Assembly: GCA_947307005.1 (NCBI GenBank)
Contig: CAMZHY010000038.1
Span: forward strand, 1 to 13,723
Direction: 5' to 3'
Length of the DNA: 13,723 nucleotides
Origin: an uncultured Planctomycetaceae bacterium
Lineage (GTDB): Bacteria; Planctomycetota; Planctomycetia; Pirellulales; Thermoguttaceae
Each line of letters begins with the position of its first letter. The first letter of the stretch is position 1. The notes under the pieces were generated by a model. The model was not told where the DNA came from, did not search any database, and saw only the letters and a list, made by a program, of their open reading frames with translations. The position numbers and the translations under genes were made by a program. This document shows positions 1-7,781 of this stretch, piece by piece.

Positions 1-100
1 GGCGCGTTGAAGAATCCCGGGCGCCTTCCATCCAGTTGAAAATCTTGATTCTTTCTACGCGCGTCGAGCGGTCAAGAAGTCTCTAGAAAACGCTTTCGTA

Positions 101-1405
101 TTATCGATCTCTTCGTGGATAGAAATTCGAGAGTTGATCTTTTTCGCGACTCCAACGAATCCAAGCGTCAACGTTGTAGCCGAAATCGACGGGCGTCGAG
201 AAATTAGCAGCGACGATTGCGACGAGCGCTTCGTGAACCGTTTCGTTTTCGCTCAGTTGCGAAATTGTTTTTACATGAGCGCCGCCGCCTGGAGAAAATC
301 CCGAGATTTTGCCCGTGTTGTCGACAGACATTCCCGTTTGGTCCGAACCGACGACAACTTGCGTTTTGCTCGTCGTAACGAGCGCGTTGATCAAATCGGG
401 GATCGCTGCGGGGCTTTGAAGGCGTCCCAACGCGTAGGCGGCGCGGTTGATCGCGGCGACGTCGGAAGAAACGCGCAAACGTCGGCGGAAATATTCGACG
501 GCGTCGGGCGCGGCAATCTTTTTGCGGCATATTCCTTCAACGGCGGCGACGCGAACGTCCATATCCGGATCGTTGAGCGCGATTTTTCCAAGCTCGCCGA
601 GCGCCGCCGGCGAACCGATCGCGGCGATCGCCTGCGTCAGAAGAATCCTCCCTTCCGGATTCTTCCTTTCGTTCTCAAACGTTTTCACAAGCGGCGGGAG
701 CGCCTGAGGACTGCGAATCGAACGAAACGCCTCGCGCGCGCGTTGGTTGCCGTTGCAGGCGCCCTGGTAAAGAAACTGAATCTCCTTCTTCCAATATCGC
801 GCCGCTTCTTTGTCGGCGTCCTGTTGTCGAATTAGTTCCGCTTCCTGCTTGGACACGCTTCTTCCGTTGACGCGTTCCAGCCCGTTTTGCTCCATTCTTT
901 CTTTATTAGAAACCCATACTCCGTTTATTTTTACATGCTGGAGCGCTTTGCGCGCTTCTTCGTTTTCAGGGTCGAGTTCGCAAACGCGCTGATAGTGGGC
1001 GTCGGCGATCGCCGAAAGCTTTTGTGTCGACGCCCATCTTGCGATTTTTAATTGCGACGCGACGTCGTCCTTCTCCAACGGCGCAAATTTGCGGTAGGAA
1101 ATCTGTTCAGGCCGCAGCGTCGTCGTCTGTTTCACTTCAGAGACGGCGACGGAAATCTTTCCGCCAAGGGACGGCGCGATTTCGTAATACCCCGAGGAAT
1201 CGGCGTCAGGATTCTCGACGACTCCCGCGATTCCGCCCCCCTTGTGAATCGTAACGCCGCCCGAACGAGCGACGTCGGGCTCTTGGCACGGCGCGGACGA
1301 CGCGGCGAGACAAACGAGACAGCAAGAGACCGCGCAAGTCTGTAGAAACGCGCCGAAACGTCCTTCAGACTTCGCGCTCGATTCCGTCGATTTTAAGTTC
1401 GTCAT
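101..1405 (-). CDS. Exported HEAT-repeat protein with TPR-like entry region
   Basis: Predicted 434-residue exported protein, probably a scaffold rather than an enzyme. A hydrophobic segment at about residues 18-36, ending near S-S-A-P-C-Q-E, looks like a Sec signal peptide; C40 is not in a good lipobox. Residues 45-110 are Gly/Val-rich and beta-like. Residues 115-160 contain one TPR-like helical pair (A-D-A-H-Y-Q-R-V-C-E-L-D-P-E-N-E-E-A) followed by N-G-V-W-V-S. Residues about 220-345 hold HEAT/PBS-lyase-type repeats with I-G-S-P-A-A-L and L-G-R-L-Q-S-P-A-A-I-P-D-L. The frame can be extended to a TTG at 1462, but that TTG lies about 10 bases after the expected transcription start, so I chose the ATG at 1405. 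No clear ribosome binding site precedes it. It lies downstream of fba on the same strand, separated by a terminator. The overall architecture resembles planctomycetal periplasmic proteins from memory. The exact role is unknown. Confidence 0.8.
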   Translation of the reverse strand: MTNLKSTESSAKSEGRFGAFLQTCAVSCCLVCLAASSAPCQEPDVARSGGVTIHKGGGIAGVVENPDADSSGYYEIAPSLGGKISVAVSEVKQTTTLRPEQISYRKFAPLEKDDVASQLKIARWASTQKLSAIADAHYQRVCELDPENEEARKALQHVKINGVWVSNKERMEQNGLERVNGRSVSKQEAELIRQQDADKEAARYWKKEIQFLYQGACNGNQRAREAFRSIRSPQALPPLVKTFENERKNPEGRILLTQAIAAIGSPAALGELGKIALNDPDMDVRVAAVEGICRKKIAAPDAVEYFRRRLRVSSDVAAINRAAYALGRLQSPAAIPDLINALVTTSKTQVVVGSDQTGMSVDNTGKISGFSPGGGAHVKTISQLSENETVHEALVAIVAANFSTPVDFGYNVDAWIRWSREKDQLSNFYPRRDR

Positions 1406-1478
1406 GGCTTTGAGGGCGAAACAAGGGGGACAATGAAAAAGTTTGGGACGCGCCGTTCCCAATGATCTTCATCGTCTA

Positions 1479-1491
1479 ATTATACCCGACG
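1479..1491 (-). promoter_or_regulatory. Promoter -10 region of the HEAT-repeat gene
   Basis: On the minus strand this reads CGTCGGGTATAAT, ending in a perfect TATAAT -10 box (plus-strand 1479-1484). A -35 box is weak (TTCAAA at about 18 bases upstream). Transcription would begin near 1472 and leave a leader of about 65 bases before the ATG at 1405. The same 13 bases occur at the mutS promoter. Confidence 0.6.
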
Positions 1492-1531
1492 CGTTAAGGT
1501 CTTTTGAAGAGGGCGGGTTAGGCGAAATATG

Positions 1532-1568
1532 AAAAAAACGCCGCGCGCTCGAGGAAAAGCGCGCGACG
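1532..1568 (-). terminator. Intrinsic terminator of fba
   Basis: Perfect 8-bp inverted repeat CGCGCGCT (1542-1549) / AGCGCGCG (1558-1565) with an 8-base loop. Two more pairs follow after one mismatch. On the minus strand it is followed by a run of seven T (1532-1538 as A on the plus strand). It sits about 50 bases past the fba stop and separates fba from the HEAT-repeat gene. Confidence 0.85.
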
Positions 1569-1616
1569 CATGAAAATATCGAGATAAAAGATTTATCCGT
1601 CTAAACGACGACTAGA

Positions 1617-2606
1617 TCACTTCGCGACGACCTTGCGGACTTCTTCGAGATGACCCGCGCTGCCGAGCATCTGATTCTTGTGGATGATGTATTCGGCGTA
1701 GGCGGGCATGAAGATTTTGCCCGGTTCGCGAAGGTCGAACTTTTCCGGATGATCGCGGAAGAATTCGCGGTGAATCGCGCACCAGACGAGACGACCGTCC
1801 GTGTCGATGTTGATCTTCGTCACGCCGAGTTTGGCGGCGGGCAGATACTGCTTTTCATCGACGCCGCTGGCGTTCTTCATCGCGCCGCCCGCGTTGTTGA
1901 TGCGCTGAACCCATTCCTGCGGGACGGAGGAGCTTCCGTGCATGACGAGCGGGAAGTTCGGCTTTACTTCGTTGACGGCCTTCTGAATCTTTTCCAGCAC
2001 GTCAAAGTGAAGTCCTTGCTTGCCGGAGAATTTGAACGCTCCGTGAGAGGTGCCGATCGCGACCGCGAGAGAGTCGACGCCGGTCTTTTCAATGAACTCG
2101 GCCGCCTGTTCCGGATTCGTCAGCTTGACGCTTCCAACGACGTCTTCTTCCACGCCGCCGAGCTGCCCGAGTTCCGCTTCGACGACGACGCCCTTGGCGT
2201 GAGCGCGATCGACGACTCGCTTCGTGATATCGACGTTCTTCGAGAATTCCTCGTGAGAAGCGTCGACCATGACGGAGCTGTAGAAGCCGGAGTCAATGCA
2301 GTCGTAGCAGACGTCTTCGGTGCCGTGGTCGAGGTGGACGGCGAAGATCGCTTCCGGGAAGACCTTGTCGGCGGTGCGAATCATGCCTTCGAGGAAGTTC
2401 TTGTCGGTGTAGGAACGAGCGCCGCGAGAGATCTGGATGATGAACGGAGCGCTTTTGGAATCGTCGTTCGGATCTTCGTTGGCGGCGGACTTGCCGAGGT
2501 TGCCACGGAAAAGCCCGACGAGCTGCTCGAGATTGTTGATGTTATAGGCGCCGATAGCGTACTTGCCATAAGCTTCCTTAAACAGGTCTTTTGTCGTAAC
2601 GATCAT
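1617..2606 (-). CDS. fba: Class II fructose-1,6-bisphosphate aldolase
   Basis: Cytosolic zinc-dependent aldolase that interconverts fructose-1,6-bisphosphate with glyceraldehyde-3-phosphate and dihydroxyacetone phosphate in glycolysis and gluconeogenesis. The 329-residue length is close to the family norm. Visible landmarks: N-terminal K-Y-A-I-G-A-Y-N-I-N-N; V-H-L-D-H-G at 90-95 with catalytic D93 and zinc-ligand H94; V-V-E-A-E-L-G-Q-L-G-G at 141-151; zinc ligand H188 in G-T-S-H-G-A-F; H223 in V-M-H-G-S-S-S, where the Gly/Ser loop binds phosphate; and N-I-D-T-D at 266-270 for the second phosphate. The ATG is supported by GAGGAG (plus-strand 2615-2620) eight bases upstream. It appears monocistronic, with a strong terminator downstream. 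No convincing promoter was found in the upstream gap. The low-number insertions make it look like the longer class II type, but I cannot assign the subclass firmly. Confidence 0.97.
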   Translation of the reverse strand: MIVTTKDLFKEAYGKYAIGAYNINNLEQLVGLFRGNLGKSAANEDPNDDSKSAPFIIQISRGARSYTDKNFLEGMIRTADKVFPEAIFAVHLDHGTEDVCYDCIDSGFYSSVMVDASHEEFSKNVDITKRVVDRAHAKGVVVEAELGQLGGVEEDVVGSVKLTNPEQAAEFIEKTGVDSLAVAIGTSHGAFKFSGKQGLHFDVLEKIQKAVNEVKPNFPLVMHGSSSVPQEWVQRINNAGGAMKNASGVDEKQYLPAAKLGVTKINIDTDGRLVWCAIHREFFRDHPEKFDLREPGKIFMPAYAEYIIHKNQMLGSAGHLEEVRKVVAK

Positions 2607-2720
2607 TGAGAGGTCTCCTCAAAATATAACGTCAAATCGCGTCGTCGTCGGAAACGCCAACGACATAGCGACTTATTGAGCAAAGGCAGACCGCGAAACG
2701 CCTGAGCGCCGGGAAGCTTG

Positions 2721-2753
2721 CGTTGTAAGAAACGCGAATCCACGCTTGCAACG
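2721..2753. repeat. Imperfect inverted repeat
   Basis: CGTTGTAAG (2721-2729) pairs with CTTGCAACG (2745-2753), nine positions with one G-U when transcribed from the plus strand; the loop is 15 bases. It is not followed by a T-run, so it is not a typical terminator. It could lie in a long fba leader or be an operator. Function unknown. Confidence 0.35.
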
Positions 2754-2943
2754 GGACGCTCGCGACTAAACTCTATCGTATTTTATCCCCTTTTTTTCTC
2801 CTGAATAGGGGCGGCGCGTTTTGGCGCCGACTCTGGAGGACCCTGACAAGGCGATTAGAATTGCGTTTCGATCTGAAATAGGGACGCCGAATCGATCATG
2901 AAGGCGCTAACGCGTTTTCATCAAAAACCGGACGTCCTGTCTT

Positions 2944-2986
2944 GTTAAAATTTAACGATAATTAAATATGTATCAAATTTAACGAT
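2944..2986. repeat. AT-rich direct and inverted repeats upstream of mutS
   Basis: The 12-mer AAATTTAACGAT occurs exactly twice, at 2948-2959 and 2975-2986 (27 bases start to start). The first copy overlaps a perfect inverted repeat GTTAAA-A-TTTAAC at 2944-2956. The patch is much richer in A and T than its surroundings and ends about 60 bases before the mutS -10 box. It could be a regulator binding site or an UP-like or melting-prone element; which one is unknown. Confidence 0.5.
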
Positions 2987-3041
2987 TTTGCACTGTTGAA
3001 AATATTGAGGAAGACGTCGTCGCCGCCTCGAACGTTCAAAA

Positions 3042-3054
3042 CGTCGGGTATAAT
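3042..3054 (+). promoter_or_regulatory. Promoter -10 region of mutS
   Basis: CGTCGGGTATAAT with a perfect TATAAT at 3049-3054. No good -35 box stands 16-18 bases upstream. Transcription would start near 3061, leaving a leader of roughly 78 bases before the ATG at 3139. The identical 13-mer forms the -10 region of the HEAT-repeat gene. Confidence 0.6.
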
Positions 3055-3138
3055 GGAATGGCGCGTATTTTTTGCGGCGGAGACCGGCTTTTACGGACTC
3101 CTCTTACCCTTTGCGATTTTAGCGGCGATAGGAACGTT

Positions 3139-6006
3139 ATGAACGAAGATCGTGAACTCACCCCGATGATGAAGCAGTATTACGCCGCTAAAGAAGCGTC
3201 TCGCGGCGCGCTGCTACTTTTCCGAATGGGCGACTTCTACGAGATGTTTAACGACGACGCGTACAAAGCCGCTAAAACGTTAAACATTACCGTGACGACG
3301 CGCGACCGCAATAAGGCGGACGCCATGCCGATGGCGGGTTTTCCTTGGCAGCACTTGGACAATTATCTCGCGCGGCTTGTCAAGGCCGGGCACCGCGTCG
3401 CCGTTTGCGACCAGATGGAGGATCCGAAGAAGGCGAAGTCGATCGTCAAGCGCGAAGTTACGCGCATTGTGACGCCGGGGACTCTCATGGACGAGTCGAT
3501 GCTCGATCCCCGGACGAGCAATTTTCTCGCCGCGATTTTCATCTCGGACGAAAGCGTGAGTCTTAAGATCGCCAGAGCGGGACGAAAAAACAAATCTCGA
3601 CCGACGCCTGAGCCGTCGCTTTTCGACTTGGAGCCGGAAAGAACCGCCGAGTCTGCGGACACGGTCGAAGAGATCGTCGAAGTCGACGATCCGAACTTTG
3701 GCGCGGGCGCGACGTTCCGCTGCGTCGCTCCGAAAAATCCCGAGTTTGACGCTTCCGGAATCGAACCGAATCGTCTTATCGGATTGGCGTGGACCGAATT
3801 GTCGACGGGAACGTTTTACGCGACGACCATTTCTTACGGCGAGCTTTTCGATCACCTTGCGCGAATCAATCCGTCCGAATGTCTTGTTCAAGACGAACTC
3901 AAAACTCGTTTTCCCGAATGGTTTCTCGAACGGACGACCGTCACGGAACGCCCGGGCTGGGAGTTTTCTCGCCATACCGCGCTTGACGCGCTAGCGGAAC
4001 ATTTTAAGGTGAAAACGTTTGAAGGATTCGGTTTTAAAAGCGAATCCTCCGATATTTTCGCGTTGCAGGCGGCGGGCGCGACGCTGGCGTTTCTCAAGGA
4101 AATGCAAAAGCAATCTCTTGATTTCATCGCGACGCTGACTCCGTATCGCGTCGCGCAGTATCTTGAGATTGACGAATCGACGCGTCGGAGTCTTGAGATC
4201 GAGCAGACTTATCGCGACGGTCGCCGCGAAGGCTCGCTGCTCGCGACGATCGATCGTTGCCAGACGTCGATGGGGAGCCGCCTCCTCGCAAACTGGCTCG
4301 CGTGCCCTCTGATCGACGTCGGCATGATCGAACTGCGTCAAGACGCGATCGAAGAAATCATTTCGCTCGGCGCGGAAGTTACGGCGATACGAAACGCTCT
4401 GCGCGGCGTTTCCGATCTCGAACGCCTTGTTTCGCGAATCGTGCAAGAGCGAGCGACCCCGCGCGAACTTGTCAGCGTTGGGAAGACGCTCCAGACGCTG
4501 CCCGTTTTCAAATCGTTTCTCGAAGGGACTGAAAGTCGGCTCTTGAAAACGCTCGGCGAGAGTATCTCGCTCCAGACCGAACTTTGCGACGAACTTAATC
4601 GCGCCTTTACCGAAGACGTTCCTCTCAATTACCGAGACGGAGGTTTCATCGCCGACGGCTATTCTCCCGAGTTGGACGAGCCTCGCCAGATTCGCCGCAA
4701 CAGCAAGGAATGGATGGCCAAGTATCAGGAGCGTCAAGCCGCCGAGACGGGAATTCCCAATTTGCGCGTCGGATACACGAGCGTTTTTGGTTTCTACATT
4801 GAGATTACCCGCGCAAAGGGCGCTTCCGAAAATATTCCCGCCAACTATACTCGCAAACAGACGCTCAAGAATGTCGAACGATTTACAACCCCGGAACTCC
4901 GCGAGTACGAAGAAAAAGCGTTGAACGCCGAGGAAAGGGCGCTTGAGATCGAGATGCGGATCTTCGGCGAATTGCAGCGCAAGGTCGCGCAGGCGCGGAC
5001 CGACATTCAGAGGACGGCGAGGGCGCTCGCGCGGCTAGACGCGCTCGCCGGACTCGCCGATCTCGCCGTTTCTCAACAGTATTGCCGTCCCAAACTCGTT
5101 CGCGAGCCGATCCTTGAGATTATCGACGGTCGTCATCCCGTGCTGGATACGACATGTTCAAGCGGCGAATTCGTTCCCAACGATTCTCGCTGCGACGACG
5201 CGAACGGATACGTTCATCTCATTACGGGCCCCAATATGGCGGGTAAAAGCACCTTTATCCGTCAAACGGCGCTCCTTGCGCTCATGGCGCATATGGGTTC
5301 CTTCATTCCCGCGAAAGAAGCGACGATTGGGGTGGTGGACCGAATTTTTGCGCGAGTGGGCGCGTCGGACGAATTGACTCGCGGACAGAGCACGTTCATG
5401 GTCGAGATGATCGAGACCGCGCGGATTTTGAACAACGCGACGGCGTCGAGTTTGGTCATTCTCGACGAAATTGGCAGAGGCACGAGCACGTACGACGGCG
5501 TCGCGCTGGCGTGGGCGATTGCGGAGCATATCGCGAAGAAAATCAAATGCCGCGCCTTTTTTGCGACCCATTATCATGAACTGTCGGAACTTGCGGAAGT
5601 TTGTCCAAACGTGAGCAACCTCAACGTCGCCGTTCGAGAATGGCGGGGCGAGATTTCTTTCATCCATAAGATCGAGGAGGGGCCCGCCGACAAGAGCTAC
5701 GGCGTTCACGTCGCCAAACTCGCCGGCGTTCCGAGCGTCGTCGTCGATCGCGCGCGGCAGATTCTCAAAGGTTTGGAAGACGCTCGCGTGACGGATACGA
5801 CCGCCGCCGCGCGTCAAACGCTCCACAACCTCTCGTCGAAAGCTTCCGACAGAAAGAAGGGCGAGACCGTCGTCCAATTTTCCCTCTTCGGCGCGTCGGA
5901 CCATCCCGTCGTCTCCGAACTCCGCGAACTCGACGTCGACGCCATGACGCCGATCGACGCGCTTACCACGCTGATGCGATTAAAAAAGGAAGCGCTGGAC
6001 AATTAA
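3139..6006 (+). CDS. mutS: DNA mismatch repair protein MutS
   Basis: Cytosolic homodimeric ATPase that recognises mismatches and small loops and starts strand-directed repair with MutL. The chosen start gives 955 residues; the frame is open to an ATG at 3058, but that codon lies at the predicted transcription start, and M-N-E-D-R-E-L-T-P-M-M-K-Q-Y is the usual MutS beginning. Landmarks: mismatch-reading G-D-F-Y-E at 31-35 with F33 and E35; connector domain to about 260; core and clamp region to about 660; Walker A G-P-N-M-A-G-K-S-T at 697-705; D-E-L-T-R-G-Q-S-T-F at 744-753; Walker B S-L-V-I-L-D-E-I-G-R at 771-780; H-loop A-T-H-Y-H-E at 809-814. Near the C-terminus Q-F-S-L-F at 913-917 fits the beta-clamp binding consensus. 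Odd point: about 75 extra residues (roughly 138-213) interrupt the connector domain, making the protein about 100 residues longer than E. coli MutS. Weak AGGA precedes the ATG. It stands alone as a transcription unit. Confidence 0.98.
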   Translation: MNEDRELTPMMKQYYAAKEASRGALLLFRMGDFYEMFNDDAYKAAKTLNITVTTRDRNKADAMPMAGFPWQHLDNYLARLVKAGHRVAVCDQMEDPKKAKSIVKREVTRIVTPGTLMDESMLDPRTSNFLAAIFISDESVSLKIARAGRKNKSRPTPEPSLFDLEPERTAESADTVEEIVEVDDPNFGAGATFRCVAPKNPEFDASGIEPNRLIGLAWTELSTGTFYATTISYGELFDHLARINPSECLVQDELKTRFPEWFLERTTVTERPGWEFSRHTALDALAEHFKVKTFEGFGFKSESSDIFALQAAGATLAFLKEMQKQSLDFIATLTPYRVAQYLEIDESTRRSLEIEQTYRDGRREGSLLATIDRCQTSMGSRLLANWLACPLIDVGMIELRQDAIEEIISLGAEVTAIRNALRGVSDLERLVSRIVQERATPRELVSVGKTLQTLPVFKSFLEGTESRLLKTLGESISLQTELCDELNRAFTEDVPLNYRDGGFIADGYSPELDEPRQIRRNSKEWMAKYQERQAAETGIPNLRVGYTSVFGFYIEITRAKGASENIPANYTRKQTLKNVERFTTPELREYEEKALNAEERALEIEMRIFGELQRKVAQARTDIQRTARALARLDALAGLADLAVSQQYCRPKLVREPILEIIDGRHPVLDTTCSSGEFVPNDSRCDDANGYVHLITGPNMAGKSTFIRQTALLALMAHMGSFIPAKEATIGVVDRIFARVGASDELTRGQSTFMVEMIETARILNNATASSLVILDEIGRGTSTYDGVALAWAIAEHIAKKIKCRAFFATHYHELSELAEVCPNVSNLNVAVREWRGEISFIHKIEEGPADKSYGVHVAKLAGVPSVVVDRARQILKGLEDARVTDTTAAARQTLHNLSSKASDRKKGETVVQFSLFGASDHPVVSELRELDVDAMTPIDALTTLMRLKKEALDN

Positions 6007-6069
6007 ACGGACTTGACGGCGGTCGGTTTGTTTTCTCGTTTTTTGACGGGGACTTTGCGGTCTCACGTC

Positions 6070-6098
6070 TTGTTTCTCTTCCGCGTTCGTCGTATACT
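6070..6098 (+). promoter_or_regulatory. Promoter candidate, distal to pepT
   Basis: TTGTTT (6070-6075), a 17-base spacer, then TATACT (6093-6098). It matches a sigma-70-type promoter well in box quality and spacing. It would start near 6105, almost 400 bases before pepT, and so drive either a long leader or an uncharacterised RNA. Confidence 0.45.
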
Positions 6099-6298
6099 TT
6101 AGCGGAGGTTGGTTGCGCGAGATTTGTCGTTCTCGCCGATCTTTGACGCTCAAATTGCGAGCAAAACGGCGGCGTCTCTCATTTGAAACGTTGTTTTCCG
6201 AGTTGCGACGCATTTCCCCTTCGTTTTTTCAGGAGTAAAAAGCGCGCGCCTTTCGCGTCTTTGGAGAATCGATTCCCTCTTGAGCCGCGTTTGTTTTT

Positions 6299-6328
6299 TT
6301 GACGCTTTTTCTCAGATTTTTTCATAAA
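6299..6328 (+). promoter_or_regulatory. Promoter candidate, proximal to pepT
   Basis: TTGACG (6299-6304) with CATAAA at 6323-6328 after an 18-base spacer; the overlapping TAAAAT at 6325-6330 is a better box but with a 20-base spacer. Transcription would begin around 6335, right at the first leader hairpin. Confidence 0.4.
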
Positions 6329-6333
6329 ATGGA

Positions 6334-6411
6334 CGCCGACGCGAAACTGTATAGGTAGAACGTCGGCGCGGGAGTCGAACGGCGTCTTGCTTCTCGGCGA
6401 AACAACGCCGT
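6334..6411 (+). promoter_or_regulatory. Two-hairpin leader upstream of pepT
   Basis: Two consecutive perfect stems: CGCCGACG (6334-6341) / CGTCGGCG (6361-6368) with a 19-base loop, and ACGGCGT (6379-6385) / ACGCCGT (6405-6411) with a 19-base loop. The pattern could be a structured 5' untranslated region. There is no T-run after either stem, so they are not typical terminators. I do not recognise a known riboswitch class. Confidence 0.4.
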
Positions 6412-6498
6412 CGAGAGGCGGAGTCTGGAGATTCGGTCGCGACGTTTAACGTTGTATTTTGTAATTTGAGCTTATAGGACTCCGAAAGAGGTTCCAAT

Positions 6499-7737
6499 AT
6501 GAAGACTCCCCTTGAACGATTTCTTAAATACGCCCGAATCGAAACGACCTCGAGCGAGGAAACGACAACGACTCCCAGCGCGGATTGTCAGTTTAATCTC
6601 GCAAGGCTTCTTGTCGACGAACTCTTGGAACTCGGTCTTTCAGACGCGCAGGTCGACGAGCATTGCTACGTTACGGCGACGCTGCCGACGAACGTCGCGG
6701 ATCGCCGAACGCCGACGATCGGATTCATCGCGCACCTCGACACGTCTTGCGCGGCGTCCGGCGCGAACGTCAATCCTCGCGTTATCGAGTACCAAGGGGG
6801 GCCCGTCAAACTTGAAAACGGCGTCGTTATCGCCGAAACGGAAGAGATGAAGACGCTTGTCGGCGATCATTTTGTCGTGACGGACGGAACGACGCTCCTT
6901 GGCGGCGACGACAAAGCGGGCGTCGCCGCGATTATGGCGGCGCTTGAGCGTTTGACGGCGTCCGACGCGCCTCGACCGACGATTCGCGTGTGTTTCACTC
7001 CCGACGAAGAAATCGGAAACGGAACGATTTTCTTTGATATCGAGGGTTTTGGCGCGGATTACGCGTATACCGTCGACGGAGGTCCCGGCGGCGAAATCAA
7101 CGGCGAAACCTTTACCGCCGACAAAGCGATCGTCGTCGCGCGCGGCGTCGACGTGCATCCCGGCGAAGCGAAATCGACGATGATTAACGCCTCTCGCGTC
7201 TTGTCGCGAATCGTCGCCGCGCTCCCTCTCGATCGAACGCCAGAGGAGACGGAAGGACGCGAGCCGTTCATTCATCTCTACAAATTCGAAGGAGGCGTTT
7301 CCGAAGCGAAAGCGGAATTTTTGCTCCGCGCGTTTGACGAAACTGACCGCGAGAAAAACAAACAAATCCTTCAGGAAGCGGTCGCAAGCGTCGCCGAGAC
7401 GGTTGGGGACGCTTTTGAATATAAGGTCGATTTCGTTCAGCAGTATCTCAATATGGGCTATTTCCTCAAAGAAACGCCCGAAGTTCTCGACGTCCTCGAA
7501 GAGGCGACGAAACGCGCCGGACTCGAGCCCAAATGGGTTCCGATTCGCGGCGGGACGGACGGATCGCGTCTGACGGAAATGGGGCTTCCGACGCCGAATC
7601 TTTTCACCGGCGGGCGAAACTTCCACTCCGTGATGGAGTTTCTTGACGTCGAAGAGCATGAGAAGGCGACGGAGACGCTCGTCGAACTCGCCAAGCTCTG
7701 GAGCGCCAAAGGACCGCGCGACGCCGTTAAAAGCTAA
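6499..7737 (+). CDS. pepT: Peptidase T (tripeptide aminopeptidase, M20B)
   Basis: Cytosolic dizinc exopeptidase of the M20B family that removes the N-terminal residue from tripeptides, finishing peptide turnover. Length 412 matches the family (about 410). Active-site pieces in order: F-I-A-H-L-D-T-S at 76-83 with zinc ligand H79 and D81; L-L-G-G-D-D-K-A-G at 133-141 with the metal-bridging Asp; F-T-P-D-E-E-I-G at 166-173 with catalytic E170 and zinc ligand E171; Y-T-V-D-G-G at 190-195 with D193; dimerisation-lid motif H-P-G-E-A-K-S at 220-226; R-G-G-T-D-G-S at 350-356; and N-F-H-S-V-M-E-F at 374-381 with zinc ligand H376. The ATG is supported by AGAGG at 6487-6491, seven bases upstream. The next gene begins 44 bases after the stop and may be co-transcribed. 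Confidence 0.96.
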   Translation: MKTPLERFLKYARIETTSSEETTTTPSADCQFNLARLLVDELLELGLSDAQVDEHCYVTATLPTNVADRRTPTIGFIAHLDTSCAASGANVNPRVIEYQGGPVKLENGVVIAETEEMKTLVGDHFVVTDGTTLLGGDDKAGVAAIMAALERLTASDAPRPTIRVCFTPDEEIGNGTIFFDIEGFGADYAYTVDGGPGGEINGETFTADKAIVVARGVDVHPGEAKSTMINASRVLSRIVAALPLDRTPEETEGREPFIHLYKFEGGVSEAKAEFLLRAFDETDREKNKQILQEAVASVAETVGDAFEYKVDFVQQYLNMGYFLKETPEVLDVLEEATKRAGLEPKWVPIRGGTDGSRLTEMGLPTPNLFTGGRNFHSVMEFLDVEEHEKATETLVELAKLWSAKGPRDAVKS

Positions 7738-7781
7738 CCGCGTCGTTTCCTCAAGACAATTTTGATTAGCGAGTTTGCGCC

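Larger units (their letters stand above)
2607..3138. other. Divergent intergenic region between fba and mutS
   Basis: No gene-sized reading frame is convincing here. Contents: the fba ribosome binding site at 2615-2620; an imperfect hairpin at 2721-2753 (nine pairs including one G-U, loop of 15); a T-rich tract at 2789-2798; an AT-rich patch at about 2940-3008 with direct and inverted repeats; and the mutS promoter at 3042-3054 followed by its leader. A 16-codon frame at 2898 has no ribosome binding site and is not credited. Confidence 0.7.
6007..6498. other. Intergenic region between mutS and pepT
   Basis: No supported coding sequence. I see no clear intrinsic terminator just after mutS. 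The region holds two promoter candidates (6070-6098 and 6299-6328), a small hairpin at 6117-6136 (GCGAGA/TCTCGC, loop of eight), a 10-base palindrome GAATCGATTC at 6266-6275, and a two-hairpin leader at 6334-6411. Between the first promoter and the second lie about 200 bases that could be a small RNA or an extended pepT leader. Nothing resembles a tRNA. Confidence 0.6.

Noticed and set aside
1..100. Small inverted repeat GGCGC / GCGCC near the window start as a terminator for the HEAT-repeat gene
   Set aside because: Only five pairs and no T-run on the minus strand; nothing else can be supported in these 100 bases.
134..835. Open frame of 233 codons opposite the HEAT-repeat gene
   Set aside because: Arg-rich translation without motif; the minus-strand frame has a signal peptide, HEAT repeats and a promoter.
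1650..2609. Open frame of about 319 codons on the plus strand opposite fba
   Set aside because: It mirrors the strongly supported aldolase on the minus strand, has no domain signal, and long antisense frames are expected from the codon bias here.
2898..2948. 16-codon leader-peptide-like frame upstream of mutS
   Set aside because: No ribosome binding site and it lies before the mutS promoter, so it is not in the mutS transcript.
5980..6213. 77-codon minus-strand frame after mutS
   Set aside because: Very basic, no ribosome binding site, overlaps the mutS end and a promoter candidate; looks like chance.
6266..6275. Palindrome GAATCGATTC
   Set aside because: A 10-base palindrome is expected by chance in a window of this size, and nothing around it supports a site.
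6640..7659. Open frame of about 339 codons on the minus strand inside pepT
   Set aside because: Antisense shadow of a confident gene; the translation is rich in Arg with no recognisable motif.
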